29,346 bases of DNA from positions 1 to 29,346 of the forward strand of contig DBMS01000015.1 in the NCBI GenBank assembly GCA_002297665.1, written 5' to 3'. Each line of letters opens with the position of its first letter. Position 1 is the stretch's first letter. This DNA is from Holophagaceae bacterium UBA692 (lineage in GTDB: Bacteria; Acidobacteriota; Holophagae; Holophagales; Holophagaceae). The position numbers were made by a program, and so were the translations under genes. The notes under the pieces were generated by a model. That model searched no databases. It had not been told where the DNA came from and saw only the letters and a list, made by a program, of their open reading frames with translations. This document shows positions 15,873-23,945 of the stretch, piece after piece.

Positions 15873-16783
15873 CGCAGGAATTCCTGTCCCCGGAGGGCGT
15901 GCGCACCGCCTTCCGCGTCACCGGCCACGGTCCGGCCAAGGTTCTCCTCCTCCACGCGCTCACCGGCGGCCCCGACGCCGCCGACGCGCCGGGGGTGAAG
16001 GGCTGGTGGGGCCCCATGTTCGAACCGGGGGCGCCGCTTTCGGCGACGGCCGCCGCCGTGTGGACCCCCAACCTCGCCGGGAGCTGCTACGGCTCCCAGG
16101 GGCCGGAGCCCCGGGGCGGCTGGTCCACCCGCCACCAGGCCGAGGTGCTGGCCCAGTGGCTGCGGGCGGAGGACCTCACCTTCGACGCCCTCCTGGGGGG
16201 TTCCCTGGGGGGCATGGTGGCGCTGGAACTGGCGGTCCTGGAACCCGGGCGCTTCAAGGCGGTGGGCGTCATCGGCTGCGGGGGCCGCGCGGACGCCTGG
16301 CTCTGGGGGGCCAGCGAGGCCCAGCGCGCGATCCTGGCCAGCCCCTCCCTGGGCGACGCCGAGGCCATCGCGCTGGCGCGCCGGGTGGCCATGCTCACCT
16401 TCCGGAGCCCCGCGGGCCTGGCGGAGCGGTTCGCGGCGCCTGGCGAACTGCGGGATTGGCTGGCCTTCCATGGCAAGGCCCTGGCGGCGCGGTTCACCCG
16501 GGCGGCCTACGCGGCCCTGCTGGACGCCATGGACGCCCACGACCTCACCCGGGGCCGGGGCCCCCTGCCCGAGGTACTGGCAAGCATGGGCGCCACGCTC
16601 CACGTGCTGGGCCTGGAGGGGGACATGCTCTTCTCCAAAGCCTGCGTTGACGAACTGATCGAAGCGGCCCGGGAGGCCGGACGCCTCGGGGAGGCCCGCT
16701 GGGTGCGGAGTCCCCACGGGCACGACGCCTTCCTCATCGAATGGGACCAGGTGAAGGCCTGGCTGAAGGAGGTACTGCCTTGA
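15869..16783 (+). CDS. metX: Homoserine O-acyltransferase, MetX-type alpha/beta hydrolase
   Basis: At 304 residues it is clearly shorter than most MetX proteins (about 350-380). It activates homoserine by acylation for MetY. The triad is visible: nucleophile S112 in LGGSLGGMVALE, D252 in LEGDMLFS and H285 in PHGHDAFL, all at MetX-typical positions. HALTGGPDAAD near 29-39 matches the oxyanion-loop region. Starts at TTG 15869, overlapping the metY stop by 4 nt (TTGA), so it is translationally coupled. Acetyl or succinyl specificity cannot be told by eye. MetY downstream chemistry favours acetyl. The missing length appears to lie in the N-terminus and lid region. Confidence 0.9.
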   Translation: MTQEFLSPEGVRTAFRVTGHGPAKVLLLHALTGGPDAADAPGVKGWWGPMFEPGAPLSATAAAVWTPNLAGSCYGSQGPEPRGGWSTRHQAEVLAQWLRAEDLTFDALLGGSLGGMVALELAVLEPGRFKAVGVIGCGGRADAWLWGASEAQRAILASPSLGDAEAIALARRVAMLTFRSPAGLAERFAAPGELRDWLAFHGKALAARFTRAAYAALLDAMDAHDLTRGRGPLPEVLASMGATLHVLGLEGDMLFSKACVDELIEAAREAGRLGEARWVRSPHGHDAFLIEWDQVKAWLKEVLP

Positions 16784-18132
16784 ACGTTCTGAAATTCGGA
16801 GGAACCAGCGTCGGCACGCGGGAGGCCCTGGAACGGGCGGCGGAGATCATCGGCCGGGAGCTGCCCCGGGGTGGGCTCGTGGTGGTCTCGGCCCTGTCGG
16901 GGACCACGGACCTGATCCTCAAGGCCACCAACGCCTCGGCCAAGGGGGACCTCGAAGCCTCGGGCGCGGCCCGCATCGCCCTGGAGGCCCGGCACTGGGC
17001 CACGGCCCGGGCGCTGGGCGTGGACGAGGCGGTCCGTCCCCACTGGGAGCCTCTCTTCCAGAACCTGGCGGGCCTGCTGCAGGGCATGGGGCTCCTGTGG
17101 GAGGCCTCCCCCCGCTCCCGCGACGCGGCCCTGGCCCTGGGGGAGACGCTCTCGGCGCGGCTCCTGGTGGCCCTGCTGGTGCGCCGCGGCTTGCCGGCCT
17201 CGTTCCGGGACGTGCGGGAGGTGCTGCGCACCGACGCCCGCCACGGACGGGCCCGGCCCGACCTGGAGCGCATCCGGGAGGCCGCCGGAGCCTGGCGGGA
17301 GGGCCTGGCCGGGGGCGCCCTGTGGGTCACGCAGGGGTTCCTGGGCACGGCGCCCGACGGGTCCACCACGACCCTGGGCCGGGGGGGGTCGGACACGACC
17401 GCAACCCTCCTGGGCGAGGCCCTGCACGCCTCGGAGGTCCAGATCTGGACGGACGTGGACGGGGTGCTCAGCGCCGACCCCAGCCTGGTGCCCGAGGCCC
17501 GGCCCATCCCCGTCATGAGCCTGCGGGAGGCGGCGGCTCTGTCGGCCTTCGGCGCCAAGGTGCTCCACGCCGACGCCCTGGCGCCCGTGAGCCGGGCCGG
17601 CTTCGGCCTGGTGGTGGCCAACACGCACCGTCCCGAGGGATCCCGCACGGAGATCCGGGCCGAGGCTCCCGCCCGCAGGCCCGGGGAGATCACGTCGGTG
17701 GCCTACAAGGAGGGCGTTTCCTGCCTGCGGGTCCCCCCCGCCCAGGACTCGGAGCTGCTCTTCCTGGCCTCCACCCGGCTGCTGGAGGCCGGGGCCTCCC
17801 TGTACGGCCTCCTGGCCACCCCCGACGGCGGCCTCCTGGTGGCCAAGGCGGAGACCGCGGATTCCGAAGCCGTGCTGCGGGACCTGGCGGCTTCCGGGCT
17901 TTCCGTGCAGCGGGGCTGGGCGGCGGTGGCCCTGGTGGGCGAGGGTCTGAAGGAGGCGCCGGGGCGGGCCCTCAGCCTTCTGGAGCCCCTGGTCGACGAA
18001 CCGGTGGCGGCCGTCCTGGCGGGGGACACCGGGGTCTCCCTGGCGTTCCTGGTGCCGGACCATCGACTTTCCCTGTTGATTCCCAGGCTGCATGCGCATT
18101 GCATGGAGTCAGCACCCAGGAGCGGCGGATGA
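16780..18132 (+). CDS. lysC: Aspartate kinase
   Basis: A 450-residue monofunctional aspartokinase, the first step from aspartate toward homoserine, methionine, threonine and lysine. The N-terminal kinase has KFGGTSVG (5-12) for phosphate binding, then VVVSALSGTTD, TQGFLGTAPDG, TTTLGRGGSDTTATLLG and WTDVDGVLSADP. Two ACT-like segments follow from about residue 305 to the end, which is where such enzymes are feedback-controlled. No homoserine dehydrogenase domain is fused and none lies in this operon. The start is TTG at 16780, with a perfect AAGGAGG seven bases upstream, overlapping the metX stop as TTGA. Its place under the SAM riboswitch suggests a methionine-dedicated isozyme. Confidence 0.95.
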   Translation: MNVLKFGGTSVGTREALERAAEIIGRELPRGGLVVVSALSGTTDLILKATNASAKGDLEASGAARIALEARHWATARALGVDEAVRPHWEPLFQNLAGLLQGMGLLWEASPRSRDAALALGETLSARLLVALLVRRGLPASFRDVREVLRTDARHGRARPDLERIREAAGAWREGLAGGALWVTQGFLGTAPDGSTTTLGRGGSDTTATLLGEALHASEVQIWTDVDGVLSADPSLVPEARPIPVMSLREAAALSAFGAKVLHADALAPVSRAGFGLVVANTHRPEGSRTEIRAEAPARRPGEITSVAYKEGVSCLRVPPAQDSELLFLASTRLLEAGASLYGLLATPDGGLLVAKAETADSEAVLRDLAASGLSVQRGWAAVALVGEGLKEAPGRALSLLEPLVDEPVAAVLAGDTGVSLAFLVPDHRLSLLIPRLHAHCMESAPRSGG

Positions 18133-19973
18133 CCCAGACCTTCACCGAAGCCCTGAATTCCGGGCAGTGTTTCCTCTTCGACGGCTCCACGCCCACCGTC
18201 CTCTACGAGCGCGGGATCTACATCAACCGTTCCTTCGACGAAGCCAACCTGGCCTCCCCGGAGCTGGTGGGCGCCATCCACCAGGAATTCCGGGCCGCGG
18301 GCGCCCAGGTGCTCACCACCAACACCTGGGCGGCCAACCGGATGAAGCTGCAGGGTTACGGCCTCGCGGAAACCCTCCGGGAGATCAACCTCAAGGGCGC
18401 GCTCCTGGCGCGGGCGGCCCTGGACGACGGCGACCCGGGCTGGGTGGCCGGGTGCATCGGCCCCCTGGGGGTGCGCATCGAGCCCTGGGGCCCCACCTCC
18501 TTCGAGGAGGCCCGGGGGTTCTTCGCCGAGCAGGCCCGGGCGCTGATCGAGGGCGGCGTGGACCTCTTCGTGCTGGAGAGTTTCGCGGACCTCAACGAGA
18601 TCCACCAGGCCATCCTGGCCATCAAGGAGGTCTGCGCCCTGCCGGTGGTGGCCCAGATGACGCCCAACGACGAGGGCCAGACCCTCTACGGCACCGAGCC
18701 GGAGTGGTACATCGCCAAGCTGGCCGAGTGGGGCGCCGACCTCGTGGGCGTCAACGGCGGAAGCGGCCCGGCCCCCCTGCTGGACCTGCTCAAGCGGTTC
18801 CGGGCCGTGACGAACTGCCCCCTCATCCTGCAGCCCAGCGCCGGGTTGCCGCGCATGGTGGACGGGAGGCTGCTGTACATGGCCAGCCCCGAGTACCTGG
18901 GGGAGTTCGCGCGCCAGGCCTTCCAGCTGGGCGTCCGGGCCGTGGGCGGCTGCGCGGGCACGACCCCGGGCCACACCCGCTCCATGCGGGGCGCGCTCAG
19001 GCAGGAGAAGGCCTTCGTGGAAGGGGCCGCGGAGCGGCCCTCCCCCGAGGCCTCCCATTTCCCGGTTCCCCAGGCCGAGCGCAGCGCCTTCAGCCGGAAG
19101 ATCGCCGAGGGCGAATTCGTGACCACCATCGAGCTGGTGCCCCCCAAGGGCATCAGCGCCGACAAGCTGGTGGAGAAGGCGGCCTTCTGCCGCGACCGGG
19201 GCGTGGACGCCATCAACGTGCCCGACGGCCCCCGGGCCATGGCGCGCATGTCGGCCCTGGCCACCGCGGTGATCATCCAGCAGCGCGTGGGCATGGAGGC
19301 CCTCATGCACTTCGCCTGCCGGGACCGGAACCTGCTGGGCATCCAGAGCGACCTCCTGGGCGCCGCGGGCCTGGGCGTGCAGAACGTCCTGGCCATCACG
19401 GGCGATCCCCCGAAGCTGGGCCCCTACCCCAACGCCACGGCCGTCTTCGACGTGGACGCCATCGGCCTGGTGAACATCCTGCGCTGCCTGAATTCGGGCC
19501 TGGACCTGGGCGGAAGCCACATCGGCGTGCCCACGCGGTTCAGCATCGGCGTGGGGGCCAACCCCGTGGCCGTGGACGCGGACCGGGAGCAGGCGCGTTT
19601 CCGCTACAAGGTGGACGCGGGCGCCGAATGGGCCATCACCCAGCCCGTCTTCGACGCCGACGCGCTGTTCCGCTTCCTGGAGTTCGCCGAGCCCCTGGGC
19701 ATCCCGGTCATCGCCGGCATCTGGCCCCTGAAGAGCCTTCGCAACGCCGAGTTCATGGCCAACGAGGTGCCCGGGGTGACGCTGCCCGACGTCCTCCTCA
19801 AGCGCATGGCCCGGTGGCACTCCGCCGACGACCAGCTGAAGGAGGGCCTGGACATCGCCCGGGAGATCATCGCCCGGGTGCGCCCGGCGGTGCGGGGCCT
19901 GCAGCTCTCGGCGCCCCTGGGGCAGGTGGAGCTCCTGGAAACCTTGCTGGACGCGGGGGTGGACCATGGCTGA
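18129..19973 (+). CDS. Fusion of a homocysteine-methyltransferase-like domain and methylenetetrahydrofolate reductase
   Basis: A 614-residue two-domain protein like the YitJ family. Residues about 10-295 form a homocysteine S-methyltransferase barrel. Residues about 320-610 form the FAD-dependent MetF barrel, with EFVTTIELVPPKG, DAINVPDG, ITGDPPKLG and AEWAITQPVFDAD. MetF reduces methylene-THF to methyl-THF, the methyl donor for MetH two genes downstream. In the first domain the usual zinc motifs N-C-G and GGCC appear as VGVNGGSG (about 207-214) and GGCAGTTP (273-280), so two of three zinc cysteines are missing. Methyl transfer to homocysteine is therefore doubtful, while the reductase looks complete. 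ATG at 18129 overlaps the kinase stop (ATGA), with AGGAG six bases upstream. Confidence 0.93.
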   Translation: MTQTFTEALNSGQCFLFDGSTPTVLYERGIYINRSFDEANLASPELVGAIHQEFRAAGAQVLTTNTWAANRMKLQGYGLAETLREINLKGALLARAALDDGDPGWVAGCIGPLGVRIEPWGPTSFEEARGFFAEQARALIEGGVDLFVLESFADLNEIHQAILAIKEVCALPVVAQMTPNDEGQTLYGTEPEWYIAKLAEWGADLVGVNGGSGPAPLLDLLKRFRAVTNCPLILQPSAGLPRMVDGRLLYMASPEYLGEFARQAFQLGVRAVGGCAGTTPGHTRSMRGALRQEKAFVEGAAERPSPEASHFPVPQAERSAFSRKIAEGEFVTTIELVPPKGISADKLVEKAAFCRDRGVDAINVPDGPRAMARMSALATAVIIQQRVGMEALMHFACRDRNLLGIQSDLLGAAGLGVQNVLAITGDPPKLGPYPNATAVFDVDAIGLVNILRCLNSGLDLGGSHIGVPTRFSIGVGANPVAVDADREQARFRYKVDAGAEWAITQPVFDADALFRFLEFAEPLGIPVIAGIWPLKSLRNAEFMANEVPGVTLPDVLLKRMARWHSADDQLKEGLDIAREIIARVRPAVRGLQLSAPLGQVELLETLLDAGVDHG

Positions 19974-20265
19974 AACGGCGCGCGTGCGCTTCCTCCCCGA
20001 GGACCTCCTGGTGGAGGCGCCCCCGGGCACGTCCCTGCAGGCCATCGCCGACGCCTCGGGCGCCGACCTCACCTTCGGCTGCCGCACCGGATCCTGCGGC
20101 ACCTGCCGGGTGCGGATCCTTTCCGGGCTGGAGCACTGCTCGGCCATGGGCCCCGAGGAGCGGGACTTCCTGCGGGGCATGGACGCCCCCGCCGGCCATC
20201 GCCTGGCGTGCCAGGTGTCGGTGGCCGGGGACGTGGTGGTGGAATACCTGGGGGTGGACGCGTGA
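19966..20265 (+). CDS. 2Fe-2S ferredoxin
   Basis: A 99-residue plant-type ferredoxin. The cluster cysteines are C39, C44 and C47 in FGCRTGSCGTC and C82 in HRLACQV, with C-x4-C-x2-C-x34-C spacing. C58 is an extra cysteine. It starts 8 nt inside the preceding gene and ends in GTGA with metH, so it is translated with both. Its fixed position between a methylene-THF reductase and cobalamin-dependent methionine synthase suggests a dedicated electron carrier. One role is reductive reactivation of oxidised cobalamin in MetH, done by flavodoxin in E. coli. The other is electron supply to MTHFR. Neither is shown by sequence. No matching reductase gene is in the window. Confidence 0.93.
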   Translation: MAETARVRFLPEDLLVEAPPGTSLQAIADASGADLTFGCRTGSCGTCRVRILSGLEHCSAMGPEERDFLRGMDAPAGHRLACQVSVAGDVVVEYLGVDA

Positions 20266-23200
20266 CTTCCCTTTCCTCGCTGCTCCTGGAACGCGCCCTC
20301 CTGCTCGACGGCGGCATGGGCACCCAGATCATGGCCCGGCGGCCCACCGTGGACGACTTCGGCGGCCCGGCCCTGGAAGGCTGCATGGAGCTGCTGTGCC
20401 AGCGCCGCCCGGAGTGGATCCGGGACATCCACGCCGCCTACCTGGACGCGGGCGCCGACGCGGTGGAGACCAACACCTTCGGCGCCAACCAGGTGGTGCT
20501 CGCGGAATTCGGCATCCCGGAACGGACCGAGGAGCTCAACATCGCCGCCGCGGCCCTGGCCCTGGAAGTGGCCAGGTCCTACGACCGGCGCCGCTACGTG
20601 GTGGGCTCCGTGGGCCCCGGCACCAAGCTCATCACCCTGGGTCACATCGCCTACGGCCCGCTGTACGAGAGCTACCTGGCCCAGATGCGCGGCCTCCTGC
20701 AAGGCGGCGTGGACAGCATCCTCATCGAGACCAGCCAGGACCTGGGCCAGATCAAGCTGGCCGTGCGCGCGGCCAAGGACGCCATGGCCCAGCTGAAGCG
20801 GGAATGCCCCCTGTGGGTCCAGGCCACGGTGGAGACCACCGGGACCCTGCTCCTGGGCACGGAGATCCAGGCCGTAATCACCAGCATCGAGATGCTGGGC
20901 GTGGACGTCATCGGGCTCAACTGCGGCACCGGCCCGGACGAGATGCACGCCCCCCTGCAGGTCCTGGCGGAGCAGTCGCCCTGCCGCATCAGCTGCCTGC
21001 CCAACGCGGGCCTGCCCGTGAACCGGGACGGGGCCCTGGCGTACCCGCTGGAGCCCGAGGCCTTCGCCGGGAAGGTGGCCCACCTGGCCAAGGAGTTCAA
21101 CCTGAACATCGTCGGCGGCTGCTGCGGCACCACGCCCGACCACATCCGCGCCCTGCGGGCCCACCTGGGCGCCTCGGGCGTCACCCACCGCACCCCTTCC
21201 CTGGACCGGGCGGTCTCCAGCCTCTACCAGAGCATCCCCCTGCGCCAGGAGCCCCGCCCCCTTATCGTGGGAGAGCGCACCAACGCCAACGGTTCCAAGA
21301 AGTTCCGGGACCTCCTGGCCCGGGAGGACATCGACGGGCTGGTGGACATCGCCAGGGACCAGCAGCGGGAGGGCTCCCACATGCTGGACGTGTGCGTGGC
21401 CTACGTGGGCCGGGACGAGGCCGCGGACATGGAGGCCTTCCTGAAGAAGGCCGTGGGGCAGGTGCTCCTTCCGCTCATGATCGACTCCACGGAGGTGGCG
21501 GTCATCGAGAAGGCCCTCCAGGCCGCCCCCGGCAAGTGCGTGGTCAACTCCATCAATTTCGAGGATGGGGAGGAACGGGCCCGCAAGGTGCTGGACCTCT
21601 GCCGCACCTACGGCGCGGCGGTGGTGGGCCTGACCATCGACGAGAAGGGCATGGCGCGCACGGCCCAGGCCAAGGCCGAAGTCGCCGCCCGGCTCCACGG
21701 CCTGGTCGTTGGGGAATACGGGTTCAACCCCTCCGACCTGATCATCGATCCCCTCACCTTCACCCTGGGCAGCGGGGAGGAGGGCTTCCGCCGGTCGGCC
21801 CTGGAGACCCTGGAGGCCATCCGGCTCATCAAGGCGCGGCACCACGGCGTGCTCACCCTGCTGGGGGTCAGCAACGTGAGCTTCGGCCTGGCCCCGGGCG
21901 TGCGCCACGTGGTCAACGCCCTCATGCTCTACCACGCCGTCAAGGCCGGCCTGGACCTGGCCATCTTCAACTCGGCCAAGGTCATCCCCGTGGCCGAGAT
22001 CGACCCGGAGCAGCGCGCGGCGGCGGAGGACCTGATCTTCGACCGGCGGCGGGAAGGCTACGATCCCCTGAAGGCCGTCATGGCCCTGTTCGGCGAGGGG
22101 CGAAAGGCCCCCGAGGCGGGGCCCTCGGGCCGGAACCTGCCGGTGGAGGAGCGGCTGAAGCTCGACATCCTGGGGGGGGAGAAGCGCCTGATCCTGGATG
22201 ACGTGGAGGAGGCCCTGGCCACCCTTCCGCCTCTGGACATCATCAACCGGATCCTCCTGGACGCCATGCGCGTGGTGGGGGAGCGCTTCGGGGCCGGGGA
22301 GATGCAGCTGCCCTTCGTGCTGGAGAGCGCCGAGGCCATGAAGACCGCCGTGAAGGCCATCGAACCCCACATCCCCAAGGAGGCCTCCGTCACCAAGGGA
22401 CGGGTCATCCTGGCCACGGTGAAGGGGGACGTCCACGACATCGGCAAGAACCTGGTGGAGATCATCCTTTCCAACAACGGCTACGAGGTGCTGAACCTGG
22501 GCATCAAGCAGCCCGTGGAGGCCATCCTGGCCGCGCTGGAGGGCTACCCCGCCGACGCCCTGGGCCTCTCGGGGCTGCTGGTGAAGTCCACCACCGTCAT
22601 GCGGGAGAACCTGGTCTTCATGGCGGAAAAGGGCCTGGACATCCCGGTGATCCTCGGGGGCGCCGCGCTCACCCGGGACTTCGTGGCCGAGCAGTGCCAG
22701 TCCGTCTACGGCGGCCGGGTGCTCTACGCGGAGGACGCCTTCGAGGGCCTGCGCCACATGGACGACCTCATCCGCGGGGCCGGGGCGCCGGAGCCCGCGG
22801 CGGCCCCGCCGGGAACGCCCGGAATCACGGTGCTGCGCCGGGGCTCGGCCCAGGTGCCCCTCACTCCCGCCGGCCAGAGCTCCTGGGTGAAGCGGGACCT
22901 GCCGGTGCCCGAGCCCCCCTTCTGGGGCGTGCGCGAGCCCGAGGCGGGCCTGGACGACCTCTTCGCCTTCCTCGACACCTTCGTGGTGATCCGCAACCGG
23001 TGGTCCTTCACCCAGGGCCGGCTCACCGACGAGGCCTTCGAGGCCGTGCTCCGGGAGAAGGCCGAGCCCCTCCTGGCCGCCTGGAAGCGCCGGATCCTCG
23101 AGGAGCGCCTGCTGGAACCCAAGGCCCGCTACGGCTACCTGCCCGTGCAGGCCCGGGGGGACAGCCTCCGGGTCTTCGCGCCGGACCGCACCACCCTCCT

Positions 23201-23693
23201 GGCCACCCTGGCCCTGCCCCGGCAGGACGCGGGCCGGCGCCTGTGCGTGGCCGATTTCTTCGAGCCGGAGGCCCCGGGGCGCTTCGACGTGCTGGCGCTC
23301 CAGGTGGTCACCCTGGGGAACCGGGCCGCGGAGCTGGCCTCGGAGCTCTACCGCTCGGACCGGTATGCCGACTACTTCCTCTTCCACGGCCTGGCCACGG
23401 AACTCACGGAGGCCTTCGCCGAGCACCTCCACGCCCGGGTCCGCCGGGAGCTGGGGATCCACGGGAAGGACGCCACCCAGCTGCGCCAGCTCTTCAGCCA
23501 GGGCTACCAGGGCTCCCGGTACTCCTTCGGCTATCCGGCCTGCCCGGACCTGGAGGGCAACGCGGCCCTCCTGGACCTCCTGGACGGCGCGCGCATCGGG
23601 GTGTCGATCACGGACCAGTTCCAGATGGATCCGGAATACACCACCTCGGCCCTCATCGCCTGGCATCCCCAGGCCCGGTACTTCGCGGTTTGA
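20262..23693 (+). CDS. metH: Cobalamin-dependent methionine synthase MetH
   Basis: A 1143-residue, four-module MetH (E. coli about 1227). The homocysteine domain is about 1-310, with zinc cysteines C221 (GLNCGTGPDEM), C287 and C288 (GGCCGTTPDHI). The pterin-binding domain is about 330-600 (VGERTNANGSKKF, DVCVAYVGRDE). The cobalamin cap and Rossmann module follow, with H725 in DVHDIGKN as lower axial ligand and later GLSGLLVKST. The reactivation domain at the C-terminus has ELYRSDRYADYF, HGLATELTEA and the AdoMet-binding RYSFGYPACP (R1086, G1090). The start is GTG at 20262 overlapping the ferredoxin stop. Unlike the fused domain upstream it keeps all zinc ligands, so it is likely the operon's working methyltransferase. 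It is the last gene of the operon and no terminator is evident. Confidence 0.97.
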   Translation: MTSLSSLLLERALLLDGGMGTQIMARRPTVDDFGGPALEGCMELLCQRRPEWIRDIHAAYLDAGADAVETNTFGANQVVLAEFGIPERTEELNIAAAALALEVARSYDRRRYVVGSVGPGTKLITLGHIAYGPLYESYLAQMRGLLQGGVDSILIETSQDLGQIKLAVRAAKDAMAQLKRECPLWVQATVETTGTLLLGTEIQAVITSIEMLGVDVIGLNCGTGPDEMHAPLQVLAEQSPCRISCLPNAGLPVNRDGALAYPLEPEAFAGKVAHLAKEFNLNIVGGCCGTTPDHIRALRAHLGASGVTHRTPSLDRAVSSLYQSIPLRQEPRPLIVGERTNANGSKKFRDLLAREDIDGLVDIARDQQREGSHMLDVCVAYVGRDEAADMEAFLKKAVGQVLLPLMIDSTEVAVIEKALQAAPGKCVVNSINFEDGEERARKVLDLCRTYGAAVVGLTIDEKGMARTAQAKAEVAARLHGLVVGEYGFNPSDLIIDPLTFTLGSGEEGFRRSALETLEAIRLIKARHHGVLTLLGVSNVSFGLAPGVRHVVNALMLYHAVKAGLDLAIFNSAKVIPVAEIDPEQRAAAEDLIFDRRREGYDPLKAVMALFGEGRKAPEAGPSGRNLPVEERLKLDILGGEKRLILDDVEEALATLPPLDIINRILLDAMRVVGERFGAGEMQLPFVLESAEAMKTAVKAIEPHIPKEASVTKGRVILATVKGDVHDIGKNLVEIILSNNGYEVLNLGIKQPVEAILAALEGYPADALGLSGLLVKSTTVMRENLVFMAEKGLDIPVILGGAALTRDFVAEQCQSVYGGRVLYAEDAFEGLRHMDDLIRGAGAPEPAAAPPGTPGITVLRRGSAQVPLTPAGQSSWVKRDLPVPEPPFWGVREPEAGLDDLFAFLDTFVVIRNRWSFTQGRLTDEAFEAVLREKAEPLLAAWKRRILEERLLEPKARYGYLPVQARGDSLRVFAPDRTTLLATLALPRQDAGRRLCVADFFEPEAPGRFDVLALQVVTLGNRAAELASELYRSDRYADYFLFHGLATELTEAFAEHLHARVRRELGIHGKDATQLRQLFSQGYQGSRYSFGYPACPDLEGNAALLDLLDGARIGVSITDQFQMDPEYTTSALIAWHPQARYFAV

Positions 23694-23699
23694 TCGAAG

Positions 23700-23885
23700 T
23701 CACTTCTGTTGCATGAGCCATTCAACAAGACGGACGTGGAAACGCGCCGGGTCGTCCAGGTCGCTCCGCTTCAGGCGGGGGGGACGGGAAATTTCCAAAG
23801 CCTCCACCTTCCCGGTGGCCGGAATGTAAGTACCTGATTCCACCATTCTTTTTATGCCCACATCCAGGCCAGGGGTCGAATTCAT
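23700..23885 (-). CDS. Small conserved-looking protein of unknown function
   Basis: A 61-codon gene converging on metH, with only 6 nt between the two stop codons. ATG at 23885 is preceded by GGGAGG with 5-nt spacing. Composition differs from a chance antisense frame: it is balanced, has no Ala/Gly/Arg runs, and includes MVESGTYIPATGKVEALEIS and DPARFHVRLVEWLMQQK. The C-terminal part should form an amphipathic helix. No signal peptide, membrane segment or cysteine is present. I do not recognise the family. It is divergent from the glycosylase-like gene, with 60 nt between the starts. A shorter start at residue 14 is possible. Confidence 0.6.
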   Translation of the reverse strand: MNSTPGLDVGIKRMVESGTYIPATGKVEALEISRPPRLKRSDLDDPARFHVRLVEWLMQQK

Positions 23886-23945
23886 GCCCGCCTCCCGCAC
23901 TTCAAAATCGCATCTTCCAAGATAAGCCTCTGGCAATCTGATGCC

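Noticed and set aside
17703..23666. A nearly 6-kb open frame on the minus strand, antisense to the methionine operon
   Set aside because: It is an Ala/Gly/His/Val/Gln-rich shadow of well-recognised plus-strand genes, as expected when third codon positions are almost all G or C. No domain is visible.
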